DNA from: Panulirus ornatus
Lineage: Eukaryota > Arthropoda > Malacostraca > Decapoda > Palinuridae
Assembly: GCF_036320965.1 (NCBI RefSeq)
Contig: NC_092287.1
Location: 14,522,700-14,586,699 of the forward strand
Length of the DNA: 64,000 nt
Direction: 5' to 3'
Of the stretch, positions 23,330 to 41,149 are shown piece by piece (the first letter of the stretch is position 1; the number at the start of each line of letters is the position of its first letter). The position numbers and the translations under genes were made by a program. Under the pieces are notes generated by a model. The model was not told where the DNA came from and searched no databases. It worked only from the letters and a program-made list of their open reading frames with translations.

Positions 23330-24470
23330 GTTGTAGTGTTGTGCTGGTGGTGTTGTATTGATTGAGAAGGTGTGAGAGTGGTGGTGGTGACGAAAGTGAT
23401 GTCTATGATGGTGATGATGGAGATTGATACTGGAGTTATGATGTGAAATGCACTAAAGTTAATGATGGTTGTGGCGATATTGACGGTGAATTTTTGGGGA
23501 TGTTGGTGGTGATTGTTTTGTGATTCAGATAGAGGTTGTTGGTGGATGTGAGGATGAAGGAGATATGCTTGTATTACTAGTAGAGAATTGGAATGTGGAC
23601 GATTTTGGGACTGGAAGTGGTGACTGTAATGATGGTTAAGCTGGATCGGTGATTAGAATAGTTCATTGAGATGATAGTTGAGATAGTGATTACTAGGGCG
23701 ATGTTGGCGGTGCTTTGGTTTTTTTTTTTTGAGGGAAGGGGTAATGTAGAAGTGATGGTGATAGTGGTGGTGGAAGTGGTTATGCGTGTGGCCAGGTTTG
23801 GTGACATGTGGTAGAAGTGGTGATTATTGTGATGGTGGTGTTGGAGGTATTAGTGATACTGGTGGTGAAGATCTTGCAGGCGTTGATGGTGAAGGCGCCA
23901 GTAGTTTTGGGGGTAGTGTTGAATGAATTGGTGGTGATGATGGAGGTACAAGTAGTACTGGTGGTTGAGGATGGAGGTAATGATGGAGACAGTGAGGAAG
24001 ATGTTGGAGGGTGATGATGGAGGCACTGGCACTGCTGGTGTTGGTGATGGTGATAATGATGGAAGCCATGGGTGTGATGATGGAGGAACTGATGGTGATG
24101 ATTGAGTGTTGAAGGTGTTGACGGAAGTATTGGTAGTGTTGATAGTGATGGTGTTGGAGATGATGGTGGAGGTACTGGTAGTGGTGGTGGCGACAGATCT
24201 GGTGGTGATGCCGAAGATATTGGTGATTCTGTTGATGAAGATGTTGGTGGTGGATAGAAGTGCTGGTACTGTTGGTGGTGAAGATGTTGGAGTTGGTGTC
24301 GGAGGTAATAGTATTATTGGCGATGACGGTGTTAGAGAACTTAAAGGTACCGGTAGTGTTGGTGGTGATGTTGGTGATACTGTAGTGATGGTGATGAAGA
24401 TGTAAGAAGTGATGATGAGGATATTGGTAGTGCTGTTGGTGAAGGTGATTATGAAGGTTATAGGCCAATA
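23330..24470. repeat. GTG/GAT-rich low-complexity DNA
   Basis: The plus strand is almost free of C and consists of degenerate triplet-like blocks such as GGTGGTGATGATGGAGG. Long open frames of Val/Met or of His/Gln/Thr/Pro on the other strand come from this composition and are not genes. A poly-T run interrupts it near 23720. Confidence 0.85.
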
Positions 24471-25814
24471 GTTTTTCAGGAGGATCATGGGACTACCGAT
24501 CTAAGTCTTTAGCTAGCTTCAGAAACTTATACATTTGTGTTTTCAACATTTCCCTTTTTTTGTATGTGTATGGTGGCGATGAGAGGCCCTCAGCCCCAGT
24601 AATTTGTCCCATAATCATTTCCTGTTTACAGGGCTTTCTATTAATCCTAGTATGGAGAGCTGCTCACATATCGGGTGGAATCAAAAGCCTTCCGTCTCAT
24701 TAATTCTGCAGGCATCACCCTGCTCCATCCAGCCCTTTCTGTACACTGTGATGGTCCTACCTAAACTCAGTTCTACAGCGAGTATTGTGCCCTCTGCTCT
24801 GAGCTATCTGCATGTGACCCTGGATGCAAGGCACGCGTGGGTCTGTCTGCTGCATCCTAAAGTTTTTGTGTAGAGGTCGGCCATTCGAGGATTCGACATA
24901 TGATTTCTCCTTATCTCCTCGAACATTGAAGCTGAGGAGTTTTCTTCTCCTCTTTCTTAATTACCTCTTTCTATGAAACCTCTCTACCGTCATGAATCAA
25001 ACACCTGCGAGCGGAGTCTTAATTGATTTCTTCATTCTGTTTCTTTTATTCGCTCACGTTTCAACCGAGATGGCCTTTGACTGGGACATATTTTACCCCT
25101 GTCATATCGTTAACTATTTGAAAAAGATTAACAGGACGCAGTTACTTTAGCGACCGTAGGTTTTAGAGACCTTGTCTCAGATAATGGCAGTTTATTGGCT
25201 ACTTGAGGCTTATATCCGGCTCTAAAAGCCCTGGGCATGAGAGACAGAGCAAACAAGACCAGCTTCCTAGATCCTGAGCGTCCACAGTAGATGTAAACAA
25301 AAAGACTTCGGAGTTTTCCTTGCCGTGTATACGAGGGACAGCTAACATATTACACAACCACTCTTGGTACTTCCACGCATCCCCTCCCCTTATAGTACTT
25401 AGTTATATTCCATTCTTACCTCCATATTAACCCGTACGTTCCCCCACCCACTTCCCTATCTATTCTACATTATATTTCCACTACTACCCCTTTCAGTTTC
25501 ATTTCTACCCCTCCAAACCCCGCCACCACCAACACATCTAGAGGTGGAACATTTCATTATCCCAGCGCTAAATCCATTACAGTGATTCCCACGAAACACC
25601 CAAGCCAACACTATCTCACGTGGTAAACACACAGTTATTCTGGTCGATAGTATTCCTATGTTACGCATGACTGATGTACCCAAGCACGTACCATATCCAC
25701 AGTACCTCAGTATCATCCCTTTGCTCTAATATCGCCCTTGCCTCAACACGAAAGCCACCGTAGATGATCAAGGGGATGATTGTGCTTGTGATGGCAGCTA
25801 ATCGCTTTGTTGCA
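24471..25814. other. unique-looking DNA, no gene seen
   Basis: Short ORFs such as 24604-24873 show no known motif. No repeat is evident. Confidence 0.6.
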
Positions 25815-26045
25815 ACTAGAAGGATCTATATGGTGTCATTTAGGGATCTCGAGAAAGCGTATGATAGATTAGAATGAGATGCTCTTCTATAGAGTGTTAC
25901 GGACATATAGAGTGGGAGAAAAGGTGCTGCTGATTTTATAAGGAGTGTAGGGCATAAGTGCGAGTAGGAAGAGAGGAGTGTGAGTGGGTCCACGGTGAAA
26001 GTAGGTCTGCGCCAGGGGTGTGTATGCTATCACCATTGCTGTTTA
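25815..26045 (+). pseudogene. old RTE-like reverse transcriptase fossil
   Basis: The plus strand translates, with breaks, to [12 protein letters not shown] near 25842 and later to VGLRQGC near 26006. These match the [10 protein letters not shown] and VGLRQGC blocks of the main LINE at the right spacing. Frames are broken by several stops and shifts. No 5' or 3' part is seen, and divergence is far greater than among the numbered copies. It is a remnant of an older or different RTE-like family. Confidence 0.75.
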
Positions 26046-27395
26046 TTTTGTTTTGTTTTGGTAACCTAGGCGATCGAAGTGTTGCTGGGATTTCGGTCTC
26101 ATGAGCTCTTTAAGATATCTCCGAAAGTCCCCTTGTGAACAAAACCATAACCCTGTGTAAAATCTTAGATTTTTTCTCTTTTTTTTGGGGGGGGGGGGGG
26201 GAAATTGATATTTAGGAAAAATAATATTACTTTGTAATTTTTCCAGTCGGTTCTGCATTTTTTTCGACGTCTCAAATGCCTTAATATCATCAAAAAACAG
26301 TCAACACAATTACAATTAAACGAGGACTTGTCCGGCAGCTGCATTTTCATCACGTTCAGAGAGTAAATCGTTTCACAAAAAGAATTAATGTTGCCTTTGT
26401 TTTAAGCTTGAAAATAAAGTAGGTACAGTCGCGGACTAAAATTCAGGGACACACCTTAAGTCCCAAAACCTGCTACGACTTCTGATCGAAGCTGTACCAT
26501 CTCCTCTGCCTGTACCTCTCGAGACAAAGGCTTCGATACAGTTTTGATCTGATATGTCCCAGGACTTTTGACCGAGACTTTACATATGGCGACGAAGTAT
26601 ACTGTTGTAGGGATTATATGTCTGCGATGATGAAATTGTTCCTGTTGGCAGCTGGAAAGGTGGTTGTTACACCATGCTAGCCTATATCTCAGGCACCAGT
26701 CCTTAATGACCTCTTGATGGCCTGACATATAACTTGACCCTTAACTAAGGGACAGGAATCAAATCGTCGTAGATTAAAGCTGGTATCGACGTGTTCACGT
26801 TTATGAATAAATGATATCCTGCCACATCTGCTGAAACGAAAAATATGACGAGGGTATGAAGGTTCCTTGATGAAAAGTGGATAAGGAGTTTTGTGAAAAA
26901 GTTAAGTGGTCTTAGGAGAAATTCACATCATCGTTTATCGTCACGTACAAATGTAGCTCACTATGACAGCCAGGCCATTCAGATTCACGTTCCCATCATC
27001 TTATTATCATGGAGCAATAGCGTGTCCGTCTATACATCTGTCAGTGTGGATGAAATAAATAAGATCGAAATAGCCACACGGATATTAAGCTTCAAACTTG
27101 GGAGAAGAAATGTTAGTTACGAACTAAAGTATCCCAGCACTTTCCTCGTGCAATATACTTCCCAAGAGAGAGAAAAAAAATCCTATTTTTGTTCTATATA
27201 TAATGGACAAGTTTATGTGTGTTTGGCACGAGTCACCAGGGTCAGAGCAGCCGGACAAGTCTCCATGAGGTCTTGGGAGGAGAGAACCGTGCAGGGGGTG
27301 GTGACCTGGGGAAGGGAGGGTCTTGCTGGGGTTAGGTGGTCAAAATTGAAAGAGTTATTCAGGAGGCTGGGGGTCTGGAGAGTGATGGATCATCC
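26046..27395. other. unique-looking DNA, no gene seen
   Basis: A G run (26188-26201) follows a T-rich run. The ORF at 26893-27510 has no recognisable domain and ends in a TG microsatellite, so I do not call it. Confidence 0.6.
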
Positions 27396-27396
27396 A

Positions 27397-27461
<65 letters not shown>

Positions 27462-27480
27462 TATGTCTGTGTGTGTGTCT
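27396..27480. repeat. (TG)n microsatellite
   Basis: A TG repeat, pure to about 27461 and then degenerate. Confidence 0.97.
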
Positions 27481-27810
27481 GTATGGGTCTTGGGGTGGTG
27501 GGAGGGGTGAGCCGTGTAGAGGGCAAGGGGTCAAGGGAAGGGATAGCTCTGCAGGGGAGGGGTGTTGGATGGAAGGTGGTCTGCCTTTCTTAGATCCCGA
27601 CCCAAAGCAAGGCCGAAGTTAGATCATTGCGATAATTGGGGGTTAGGGTAGACGTGGACTAGAGAGGGAAGGGGACGGGGGAAAAGTGGGTCATACAAGG
27701 GGATGGGTTGGTCGGGTGAGGGGGGATATAATGGAGGAAGTGTTTGTGTGGATTGCGTCCGGCCATTAAAGCGACTAAAGGATTGAAGCTTCGAAGCCCA
27801 TAATGATCGA
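27481..27810. other. G-rich spacer
   Basis: G-rich on the plus strand, with no recognised gene. Confidence 0.6.
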
Positions 27811-28247
27811 GGTTGTGCCGTCTTGCTCAGAGGTAGTACCGTCCTGCTCAATAGTGTCATCGTGCTCAAAGGTAGTACCATTGTGCTCAAAGGTAGTACC
27901 GTCGTACTCAAAAGTAGTACTATCGTGCTCAAAGGTAGTACCGTCGTGCTCAAGGGTATTACCGTCGTGCTCAGGGGTAGTACCGTCGTGCTCAAAAGTA
28001 GTACTATCGTGCTCAAAGGTGGCACAATCGTGCTCAAGGGTAGTATCGTCATGCTCAAGGGTGGCACCGTCGTGCTCAGGTGTAGTACCGTCGTGCTCAA
28101 GGGTAGTACCGTCGTGCTCAGAGGGAGTACCGTCGTGTTCAAGGGTAGTACCGTCGTGCTCAGAGGGAGTACCGACGTGCTCAAGAGTAGTACCGTTGTA
28201 TTCAAGGATAATACCGCTGTGTTCAAAGGTGGTACCATCGTGCTTAG
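27811..28247. repeat. 21-bp minisatellite, about 21 units
   Basis: The unit is close to GTAGTACCGTCGTGCTCAAGG, repeated with point changes (for example starts at 28082 and 28103). Because 21 is a multiple of three and the unit has few stop codons, three overlapping frames stay open: VVPSCSK and GSTVVLK repeats on plus, and an STTVLPL-type repeat on minus. I see no start context or neighbour that makes any of them a gene. Confidence 0.93.

Positions 28248-29805
<1,558 letters not shown>

Positions 29806-29882
<77 letters not shown>
29806..29882. repeat. (TA)n tract
   Basis: Between the RDS 5' end and the tail of LINE copy 8. Confidence 0.97.
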
Positions 29883-29886
<4 letters not shown>

Positions 29887-30034
29887 TATTAATTTATTTT
29901 GCTTTGTCGCTGTCTCCCGCGTTAGCGAGGTAGCGCAAGGAAACAGACGAAAGAATGGCCCAACCCGCCCACATACGCATGTATATACATACACGTCTAC
30001 ACACGCAAATATACATACTTATACATCTCAATGT

Positions 30035-30035
<1 letters not shown>

Positions 30036-30093
<58 letters not shown>
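30036..30093. repeat. (TA)n expansion in LINE 3' UTR
   Basis: Grown from the short TATATATA of the long-type 3' UTR. Confidence 0.95.
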
Positions 30094-30099
<6 letters not shown>

Positions 30100-30343
30100 G
30101 ACATATACATATATACACATGTACATAATTCATACTGTCTGCCTTTATTTGTTCCCATCGCCACCTCGCCACACATGGAATAACAGCCCCCTCCCCCCTC
30201 ATGTGTGCGAGGTAGCGCTAGGAAAAGACACCAAAGGCCCCATTCGTTCACATTCAGTCTCTAGCTGTCATGAAATAATGCACCGAAACCGCAGCTCCCT
30301 TTCCACCTCCAGGCCCCACACAACTTTCCATGGTTTACCCCAG

Positions 30344-32049
30344 ACGATTCACATGCCCTAGTTCAATCCATTGACAGCACGTCGACCCCGGTATACAATA
30401 TCGTTCCAATTCACTCTATTCCTTGCATGCCTTTCACCCTCCTGCATGTTCAGGCCCCGATCACACAAAATCTTTTTCACTCCATCCTTCCACCTCCAAT
30501 TTGGTCTCCCACTTCTCCTCGTTCCCTCCACCTCTGACACATATATCTTCTTGGTCAATCTTTCCTCACTCATTCTCTCCATGTGACTAAACCATTTCAA
30601 AACATCCTCTTCTGCTCTCTCAACCACATTCTTTTTATTTCCACACATCTCTCTTACCCTTACATTACTTACTCGATCAAACCACCTCACACCACATATT
30701 GTTCTCAAACATCTCTTTTCCAGCACATCCATCCTCCTGCGCACAACTCTATCCATAGCCCACGCCTCGCAACCATACAACATTGTTGGAACCACTATTC
30801 CTTCAAACATACCCAATTTTGCTTTCCGAGATAATGTTCTCGACTTCCACACATTCTTCAAGGCTCCCAGAATTTTCGCCACCTCACCCACTCTATGATC
30901 CACTTCCGCTTCCATGTTTCCATCCGCTGCCAGATCCACTCCCAGATATCTAAAACACTTCACTTCCTCCAGTTTTTCTCCATTCAAACTCACCTCCCAG
31001 TTGACTTGACCCTCAACCCTACTGTACCTAATAACCTTGCTCTTATTCACATTTACTCTTAACTTTCTTCTTTCACACACTTTACCAAACTAAGTCACCA
31101 GCTTCTGCAGTTTCTCACATGAATCAGCCACCAGCGCTGTATCATCAGCGAACAACAACTGACTCACTTCCCAAGCTCTCTCATCCCCAACAGACTTCAT
31201 ACTTGCCCCTCTTTACAAAACTCTTGCATTCACCTCCCTAACAACCCCATCCATAAACAAATTAAACAACCATGGAGACATCACACACCCCTGCCGCAAA
31301 CCTACATTCACTGAGAACCAATCACTTTCCTCTCTTCCTGCACGTACACATGCCTTAGATCCTCGATAAAAACCTTTCACTGCTTCTAACAACTTGCCTC
31401 CCACACCATATATTCTTAAAACCTTCCACAGAGCATCTCTATCAACTCTGTCGTATGCCTTCTCCAGATCCATAAATGCTACATACAAATCCATTTGTTT
31501 TTCTAAGTATTTCTCACATACATTCTTCAAAGCAAACACCTGATCCACACATCCTCTACCACTTCTGAAACCACACTGCTCTTCCCCAATCTGATGCTCT
31601 GTACATGCCTTCACCCTCTCAATCAATACCCTCCCATATAATTTACCAGGAATACTCAACAAACTTATACCTCTGTAATTTGAGCACTCACTCTTATCCC
31701 CTTTGCCTTTGTACAATGGCACTATGCAAGCATTCCGCCAATCCTCAGGCACCTCACCATGAGTCATACATACATTAAATAACCTTACCAAGCAGTCAAC
31801 AATACAGTTACCCCCTTTTTTAATAAATTCCACTGCAATACCATCCAAACCTGCTGCCTTGCCGGCTTTCATCTTCCGTAAAGCTTTTACTACCTCTTCT
31901 CTATTTACCAAATAATTTTCCCTAACCGTCTCACTTTGCACACCACCTCGACCAAAACACCCTATATCTGCCACTCTATCATCAAACATATTCAACAAAC
32001 CTTCAAAATACTCTCTCCATCTCCTCACATCACCACTACTTGTTATCAA
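30344..32049 (-). pseudogene. RTE-like RT ORF, two nonsense mutations
   Basis: The frame is one throughout and covers [53 protein letters not shown] and the C-terminal domain. A TAA at 31213-31215 replaces the GAA of VLERG. A second stop lies near 31089 in the VTEFGK region. The 5' endonuclease is absent. After YRG the frame reads GRRAVNGLN and on to a later stop, as in all long-UTR copies. Confidence 0.88.
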
Positions 32050-32160
<111 letters not shown>

Positions 32161-33045
32161 CAGTGTGACCAACGCTTGTAAACTCGCAAGACACGAAGGT
32201 TTAGTTTTAAAACAGGATTTATGAGAGAGTATGACGGGAACGACCGTATACTCCATTGCGTTTACAATAAATTTTCTTGAGCTATTAAAGTGAGATTGAT
32301 GATTTTCTTCAAAATCCAATGGGAGTACAGTCACCTATGATCTGCTGATTTGATGATGTCATCCTAGTTTTGAATTGATATCAAGACAATTTTTTTCTCG
32401 TAGTTTCTAAGCTGAAGTGTTACGGAACGACGATGAAATTCAGAAGCATCAACAGCACTGATTTTCTCCTCTTGAGAACGATTTTACGCTACCCTTTAGA
32501 ACGATGGTAAAACCCATGTGTTTAATGGGTTGGCCCTTTGACCTGACCCTTCAGGTCAGGAGATGGGTCGGGTCATCATCAAACATAAGATCCATACCAT
32601 CATGTCCAAGGATCATGTTCAATGGGTTTATCACAAAATTTAGTTAGTCAGTCACCTGAATGTTTAGTATATACCCCACGCCTTTTATCCCAGCAGTCTC
32701 TTTATATCAGGTGAGTACTTAGCGACGAGGAGGTAGTAAAGTTATTCCGGCGACGTGGTGTTCCTGGAGGGAGTCAAGCCTCGCTGTGCTCGTATGAAAT
32801 CTCTTACTGTAAATTCATGAATCATGATGACTTTGTGTAGGTATGATATGTATTTGATTCATTATTATTTTGCCGTTTCTCTTACGCAAAACCCAATTTC
32901 ATCGCATTATACATGGACCATGTTTATGATTTAGAACTAGAGTTCATCCCACATATGCCTCGAAGAGTTTTGATAATGTATGCATAGCTTTACATAACTT
33001 TACAAATATACCCAATCATTTGACAGATTCATGAGCTAGAATTTG

Positions 33046-33085
<40 letters not shown>

Positions 33086-33204
33086 AACAAACAAACAAGC
33101 AAACACAGACAGAGGATGTAACAAAAGTAAGTACTCACTGTTCCTGATTCTTTTTTCCAGTGGTGATTGTGCATGTACATCTTCACGGTGAAGTGAAGGT
33201 TCTG

Positions 33205-33206
<2 letters not shown>
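32161..33206. other. unique-looking DNA, no gene seen
   Basis: No domain or RNA gene is recognised. It has a CA microsatellite and an ACAA run at 33047-33102. Confidence 0.6.

Positions 33207-33240
<34 letters not shown>
33207..33240. repeat. (TA)n tract
   Basis: A short TA tract before the first of three reversed RDS elements. Confidence 0.95.
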
Positions 33241-34389
<1,149 letters not shown>

Positions 34390-34405
34390 ATATATATATA
34401 TATAT

Positions 34406-34559
34406 TATTTATTTTATTTATTATACTTTGTCGCTGTCTCCCGCGTTAGCGAGGTAGCGCAAGGAAACAGACGAAAGAAATGGCCTAACCCACCCACAAA
34501 CACATGTATATACATACACGTCCACACACAGTACATATACATACCTATACATCTCAACG

Positions 34560-34562
<3 letters not shown>
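34406..34562 (-). mobile_element. RTE-like LINE 3' tail fragment
   Basis: Reversed tail core (about 34428-34466) and UTR up to CATCTCAACGTATA, then (TA)n. It is a long-type tail without coding sequence. Confidence 0.8.

Positions 34563-34640
<78 letters not shown>
34563..34640. repeat. (TA)n tract
   Basis: Between a LINE tail fragment and LINE copy 9. Confidence 0.97.
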
Positions 34641-34648
<8 letters not shown>

Positions 34649-35871
34649 TTTTTCTTTTTCGCTGTCTCCCGCGTTTGCGAGGTAGCGCAAGGAAACAGAA
34701 GAAAGAAATGGCCCAACCCACCCCCATACACATGTATATACATACGTCCACACACGCAAATATACATACCTACACATCTTTCCATGGTTTACCCCAGACG
34801 CTTCACATGCCTTGATTCAATCCACTGACAGCACGTCAACCCCGGTATACCACATCGCTCCAATTCACTCTATTCCTTGCCTTCCTTTCACCCTCCTGCA
34901 TGTTCAGGCCCCGATCACACAAAATCTTTTTCACTCCATCTTTCCACCTCCAATTTGGTTTCCCTCTTCTCCTCGTTCCCTCCACCTCCGACACATATAT
35001 CCTCTTGGTCAATCTTACCTCACTCATTCTCTCCATGTGGCCAAACCATTTCAAAACACCCTCTTCTGCTCTCTCAACCACATTCTTTTTATTTCCACAC
35101 ATCTCTCTTACCCTTACGTTACTTACTCGATCAAACCACCTCACACCACACATTGTCCTCAAGCATCTCATTTCCAGCACATCCATCCTCCTGCGCACAA
35201 CTCTATCCATAGCCCACGCCTCGCAACCATACAACATTGTTGGAACCACTATTCCTTCAAACATACCCATTTTTGCTTTCCGAGATAATGTTCACGACTT
35301 CCACACATTCTTCAAGGCTCCCAGAATTTTCGCCCCCTCCCCCACCCTATGATCCGCTTCCGCTTCCATGGTTCCATCCGCTGCCAGATCCACTCCCATA
35401 TATCTAAAACACTTCACTTCCTCCAGTTTTTCTCCATTCAAACTCACCTCCCAATTGACTTGACCCTCAACCCTACTGTACCTAATAACCTTGCTCTTAT
35501 TCACATTTACTCTTAACTTTCTTCTTTCACACACGTTACCAAACTCAGTCACCAGCTTCTGCAGTTTCTCACATGAATCAGCCACCAGCGCTGTAACATC
35601 AGCGAACAACAACTGACTCACTTCCCAAGCTCTCTCATCCCCAACAGACTTCATCCTTGCCCCTCTTTCCAAAACTCTTGCATTCACATCCCTAACAACC
35701 CCATCCATAAACAAATTAAACAACCATGGAGACATCACACACCCCTGCCGCAAACCTACATTCACTGAGAACCAATCACTTTCCTCTCTTCCTACACGTA
35801 CACATGCCTTACATCCTCGATAAAAACTTTTCACTGCTTCTAACAACTTGCCTCCCACACCATATATTCTT

Positions 35872-35874
<3 letters not shown>
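34640..35874 (-). mobile_element. RTE-like LINE, copy 9 (tandem array)
   Basis: On the minus strand it starts at 35874, in the ATTAAGAATATATGG stretch, directly at (TA)n, and ends with a short-type 3' UTR, tail core and poly-A (34641-34654). The ORF runs from the [13 protein letters not shown] block to TGA at 34836-34838. It has a TGA at 35292-35294 and a changed catalytic box, FADV for FADD (codon at 35595-35597). It shares the box change, RDVNAR, GARMKS and the 5' breakpoint with copy 10. Confidence 0.9.

Positions 35875-35951
<77 letters not shown>
35875..35951. repeat. (TA)n tract
   Basis: Separates array copies 9 and 10. Confidence 0.97.
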
Positions 35952-35953
<2 letters not shown>

Positions 35954-37188
35954 TTTTTTTTTTTATACTTTGTCGCTGTCTCCCGCGTTTGCGAGGTAGC
36001 GCAAGGAAACAGACGAAAGAAATGGCCCAACCCACCCCCATACACATGTATATACATACGTCCACACACGCAAATATACATACCTACACAGCTTTCCATG
36101 GTTTACTCCAGACGCTTCACATGCCTTGATTCAATCCACTGACAGCACGTCAACCCCGGTATACCACATCGCTCCAATTCACTCTATTCCTTGCCCTCCG
36201 TTCACCCTCCTGCATGTTCAGGCCCCGATCATACATAATCTTTTTCACTCCATCTTTCCACCTCCAATTTGGTCTCCCTCTTCTCCTTGTTCTTTCCACC
36301 TCCGACACATATATCCTCTTGGTCAATCTTTCCTCACTCATCCTCTCCATGTGCCCAAACCACTTCAAAACACCATCTTCTGCTCTCTCAACCACGCTCT
36401 TTTTATCTCCACACATCTCTCTTACTCTTACGTTACTCACTCGATCAAACCACCTCACACCACACATTGTCCTCAAACATCTCATTTCCAGCACATCCAT
36501 CCTCCTGCGCACAACTCTATCCATAGCCCACGCCTCGCAACCATACAGCATTGTTGGAACCACTATTCCTTCAAACATACCCATTTTTGCTTTCCGAGAT
36601 AATGTTCTCGACTTCCACACATTCTTCAAGGCCCCCAGAATTATCGCCCCCTCCCCCACCATATGATCCACTTCCGCTTCCATGGTTCCATCCGCTGCCA
36701 GATCCACTCCCAGATATCTAAAACACTTCACTTCCTCCAGTTTTTCTCCATTCAAACTCACCTCCCAATTGACTTGACCCTCAACCCTACTGTACCTAAT
36801 AACCTTGCTCTTATTCACATTTACTCTTAACTTTCTTCTTCCACACACTTTACCAAACTCAGTCACCAGCTTCTGCAGTTTCTCACATGAATCAGCCACC
36901 AGCGCTGTAACATCAGCGAACAACAACTGACTCACTTCCCAAGCTCTCTCATCCCCAACAGACTTCATCCTTGCCCCTCTTTCCAAAAATCTTGCATTCA
37001 CATCCCTAACAACCCCATCCATAAACAAATTAAACAACCATGGAGACATCACACACCCCTGCCGCAAACCTACATTCACTGAGAACCAATCACTTTCCTC
37101 TCTTCCTACACGTACACATGCCTTACATCCTCGATAAAAACTTTTCACTGCTTTTAACAACTTGCCTCCCACACCATATATTCTTGAT

Positions 37189-37189
<1 letters not shown>
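35952..37189 (-). mobile_element. RTE-like LINE, copy 10 (tandem array)
   Basis: Truncated at the same 5' base as copy 9, with the same short-type UTR and tail. It lies about 1314 bp from copy 9. Confidence 0.9.
36150..37172 (-). pseudogene. RTE-like RT C-terminal ORF, open but FADV
   Basis: The 340-residue frame is free of stops from [14 protein letters not shown] to VVYRG. The catalytic box reads FADV because the second Asp codon is changed to GTT (36909-36911 on the complement). Two catalytic aspartates in this box are needed by known reverse transcriptases, so this copy should be inactive even if translated. The fingers part of RT and the endonuclease are missing. Confidence 0.88.
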
Positions 37190-37219
<30 letters not shown>

Positions 37220-38344
37220 ATACTTTGTCGCTGTCTCCCGCGTTTGCGAGGTAGCGCAAGGAAACAGACGAAAGAAATGGCCCAACCCCCCCCCCCCCAT
37301 ACACATGTACATACACACGTCCAGACACGTAAATATACATACCTACACAGCTTTCCATGGTTTACCCCAGACGCTTCACATGCCTTGCTTCAATCCACTG
37401 ACAGCACGTCAACCCCTGTATACCACATGACTCCAATTCACTCTATTTCTTGCCCTCCTTTCACCCTCCTGCATGTTCAGGCCCCGATCACACAAAATCT
37501 TTTTCACTCCATCTTTCCACCTCCAATTTGGTCTCCCTCTTCTCCTCGTTCCCTCCACCTCCGACACATATATCCTCTTGGTCAATCTCTCCTCACTCAT
37601 TCTCTCCATGTGCCCAAACCATTTCAAAACACCCTCTTCTGCTCTCTCGACCACGCTCTTTTTATTTCCACACATCTCTCTTACCCTTACGTTACTTACT
37701 CGATCAAACCACCTCACACCACACATTGTCCTCAAACATCTCATTTCCAGCACATCCATCCTCCTGCGCACATCTCTATCCATAGCCCACGCCTCGCAAC
37801 CATACAGCATTGTTGGAACCACTATTCCCTCAAACATACCCATTTTTGCTTTCCGAGATAATGTTCTCGACTTCCACACATTTTTCAAGGCTCCCAAAAT
37901 TTTCGCCCCCTCCCCCACCCTATGATCCACTTCCGCTTCCATGGTTCCATCCGCTGACAGATCCACTCCCAGATATCTAAAACACTTCACTTCCTCCAGT
38001 TTTTCTCCATTCAAACTCACCTCCCAATTGACTTGACTCTCACCCCTACTGTACCTAATAACCTTGCTCTTATTCACATTTACTCTCAACTTTCTTCTTC
38101 CACACACTTTACCAAACTCAGTCACCAGCTTCTGCAGTTTCTCACATGAATCAGCCACCAGCGCTGTATCATCAGCGAACAACAATTGACTCACTTCCCA
38201 AGTTCTCTCATCCCCAACAGACTTCATACTTGCCCCTCTTTCCAGGACTCTTGCATTTACCTCCTTTACAACCCCATCCATAAACAAATTAAACAACCAT
38301 GGAGACATCACACACCCCTGCCGCAAACCTACATTCACTGAGAA

Positions 38345-38348
<4 letters not shown>
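37190..38348 (-). mobile_element. RTE-like LINE, copy 11 (tandem array)
   Basis: It starts (minus strand) at 38348 in the TTGGTTCTCAGTGAATG stretch at (TA)n. The frame is open from [12 protein letters not shown] through FADD to TGA at 37409-37411. It has a short-type UTR, tail core and poly-A (37201-37219). Only about 10 bp of TA separates it from copy 10. It carries the VDLSADG variant shared with copies 15 and 21. Confidence 0.9.

Positions 38349-38430
<82 letters not shown>
38349..38430. repeat. (TA)n tract
   Basis: Separates array copies 11 and 12. Confidence 0.97.

Positions 38431-41149
<2,719 letters not shown>

Larger units (their letters stand above)
29883..32049 (-). mobile_element. 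RTE-like LINE, copy 8 (5'-truncated, long 3' UTR)
   Basis: On the minus strand the copy starts at about 32049, where TTGTTATCA meets (TA)n. It runs through RT to a long-type 3' UTR and the tail core near 29905-29940. The UTR contains a (TA)n expansion at 30036-30093, at the same place as the short TA in copy 6. Confidence 0.9.

Noticed and set aside
23824..24488. Two 212-214 residue frames rich in His, Thr, Ser and Pro
   Set aside because: They are products of GTG/GAT-type low-complexity DNA on the other strand.
26893..27510. A 205-residue ORF in unique DNA
   Set aside because: No known domain or signal peptide is seen, and the frame ends in a TG microsatellite. It could hide an exon, but nothing supports that.
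27811..28247. CRISPR-like array
   Set aside because: Units are contiguous 21-bp tandem copies without unique spacers, and the DNA is eukaryotic.
34900..35352. A 150-residue frame opposite the LINE ORF, repeated in copies 9-12, 15 and 21
   Set aside because: It is antisense to the C-terminal RT region. It is kept because the copies are nearly identical and the sense strand is purine-rich, and it shows no domain of its own.
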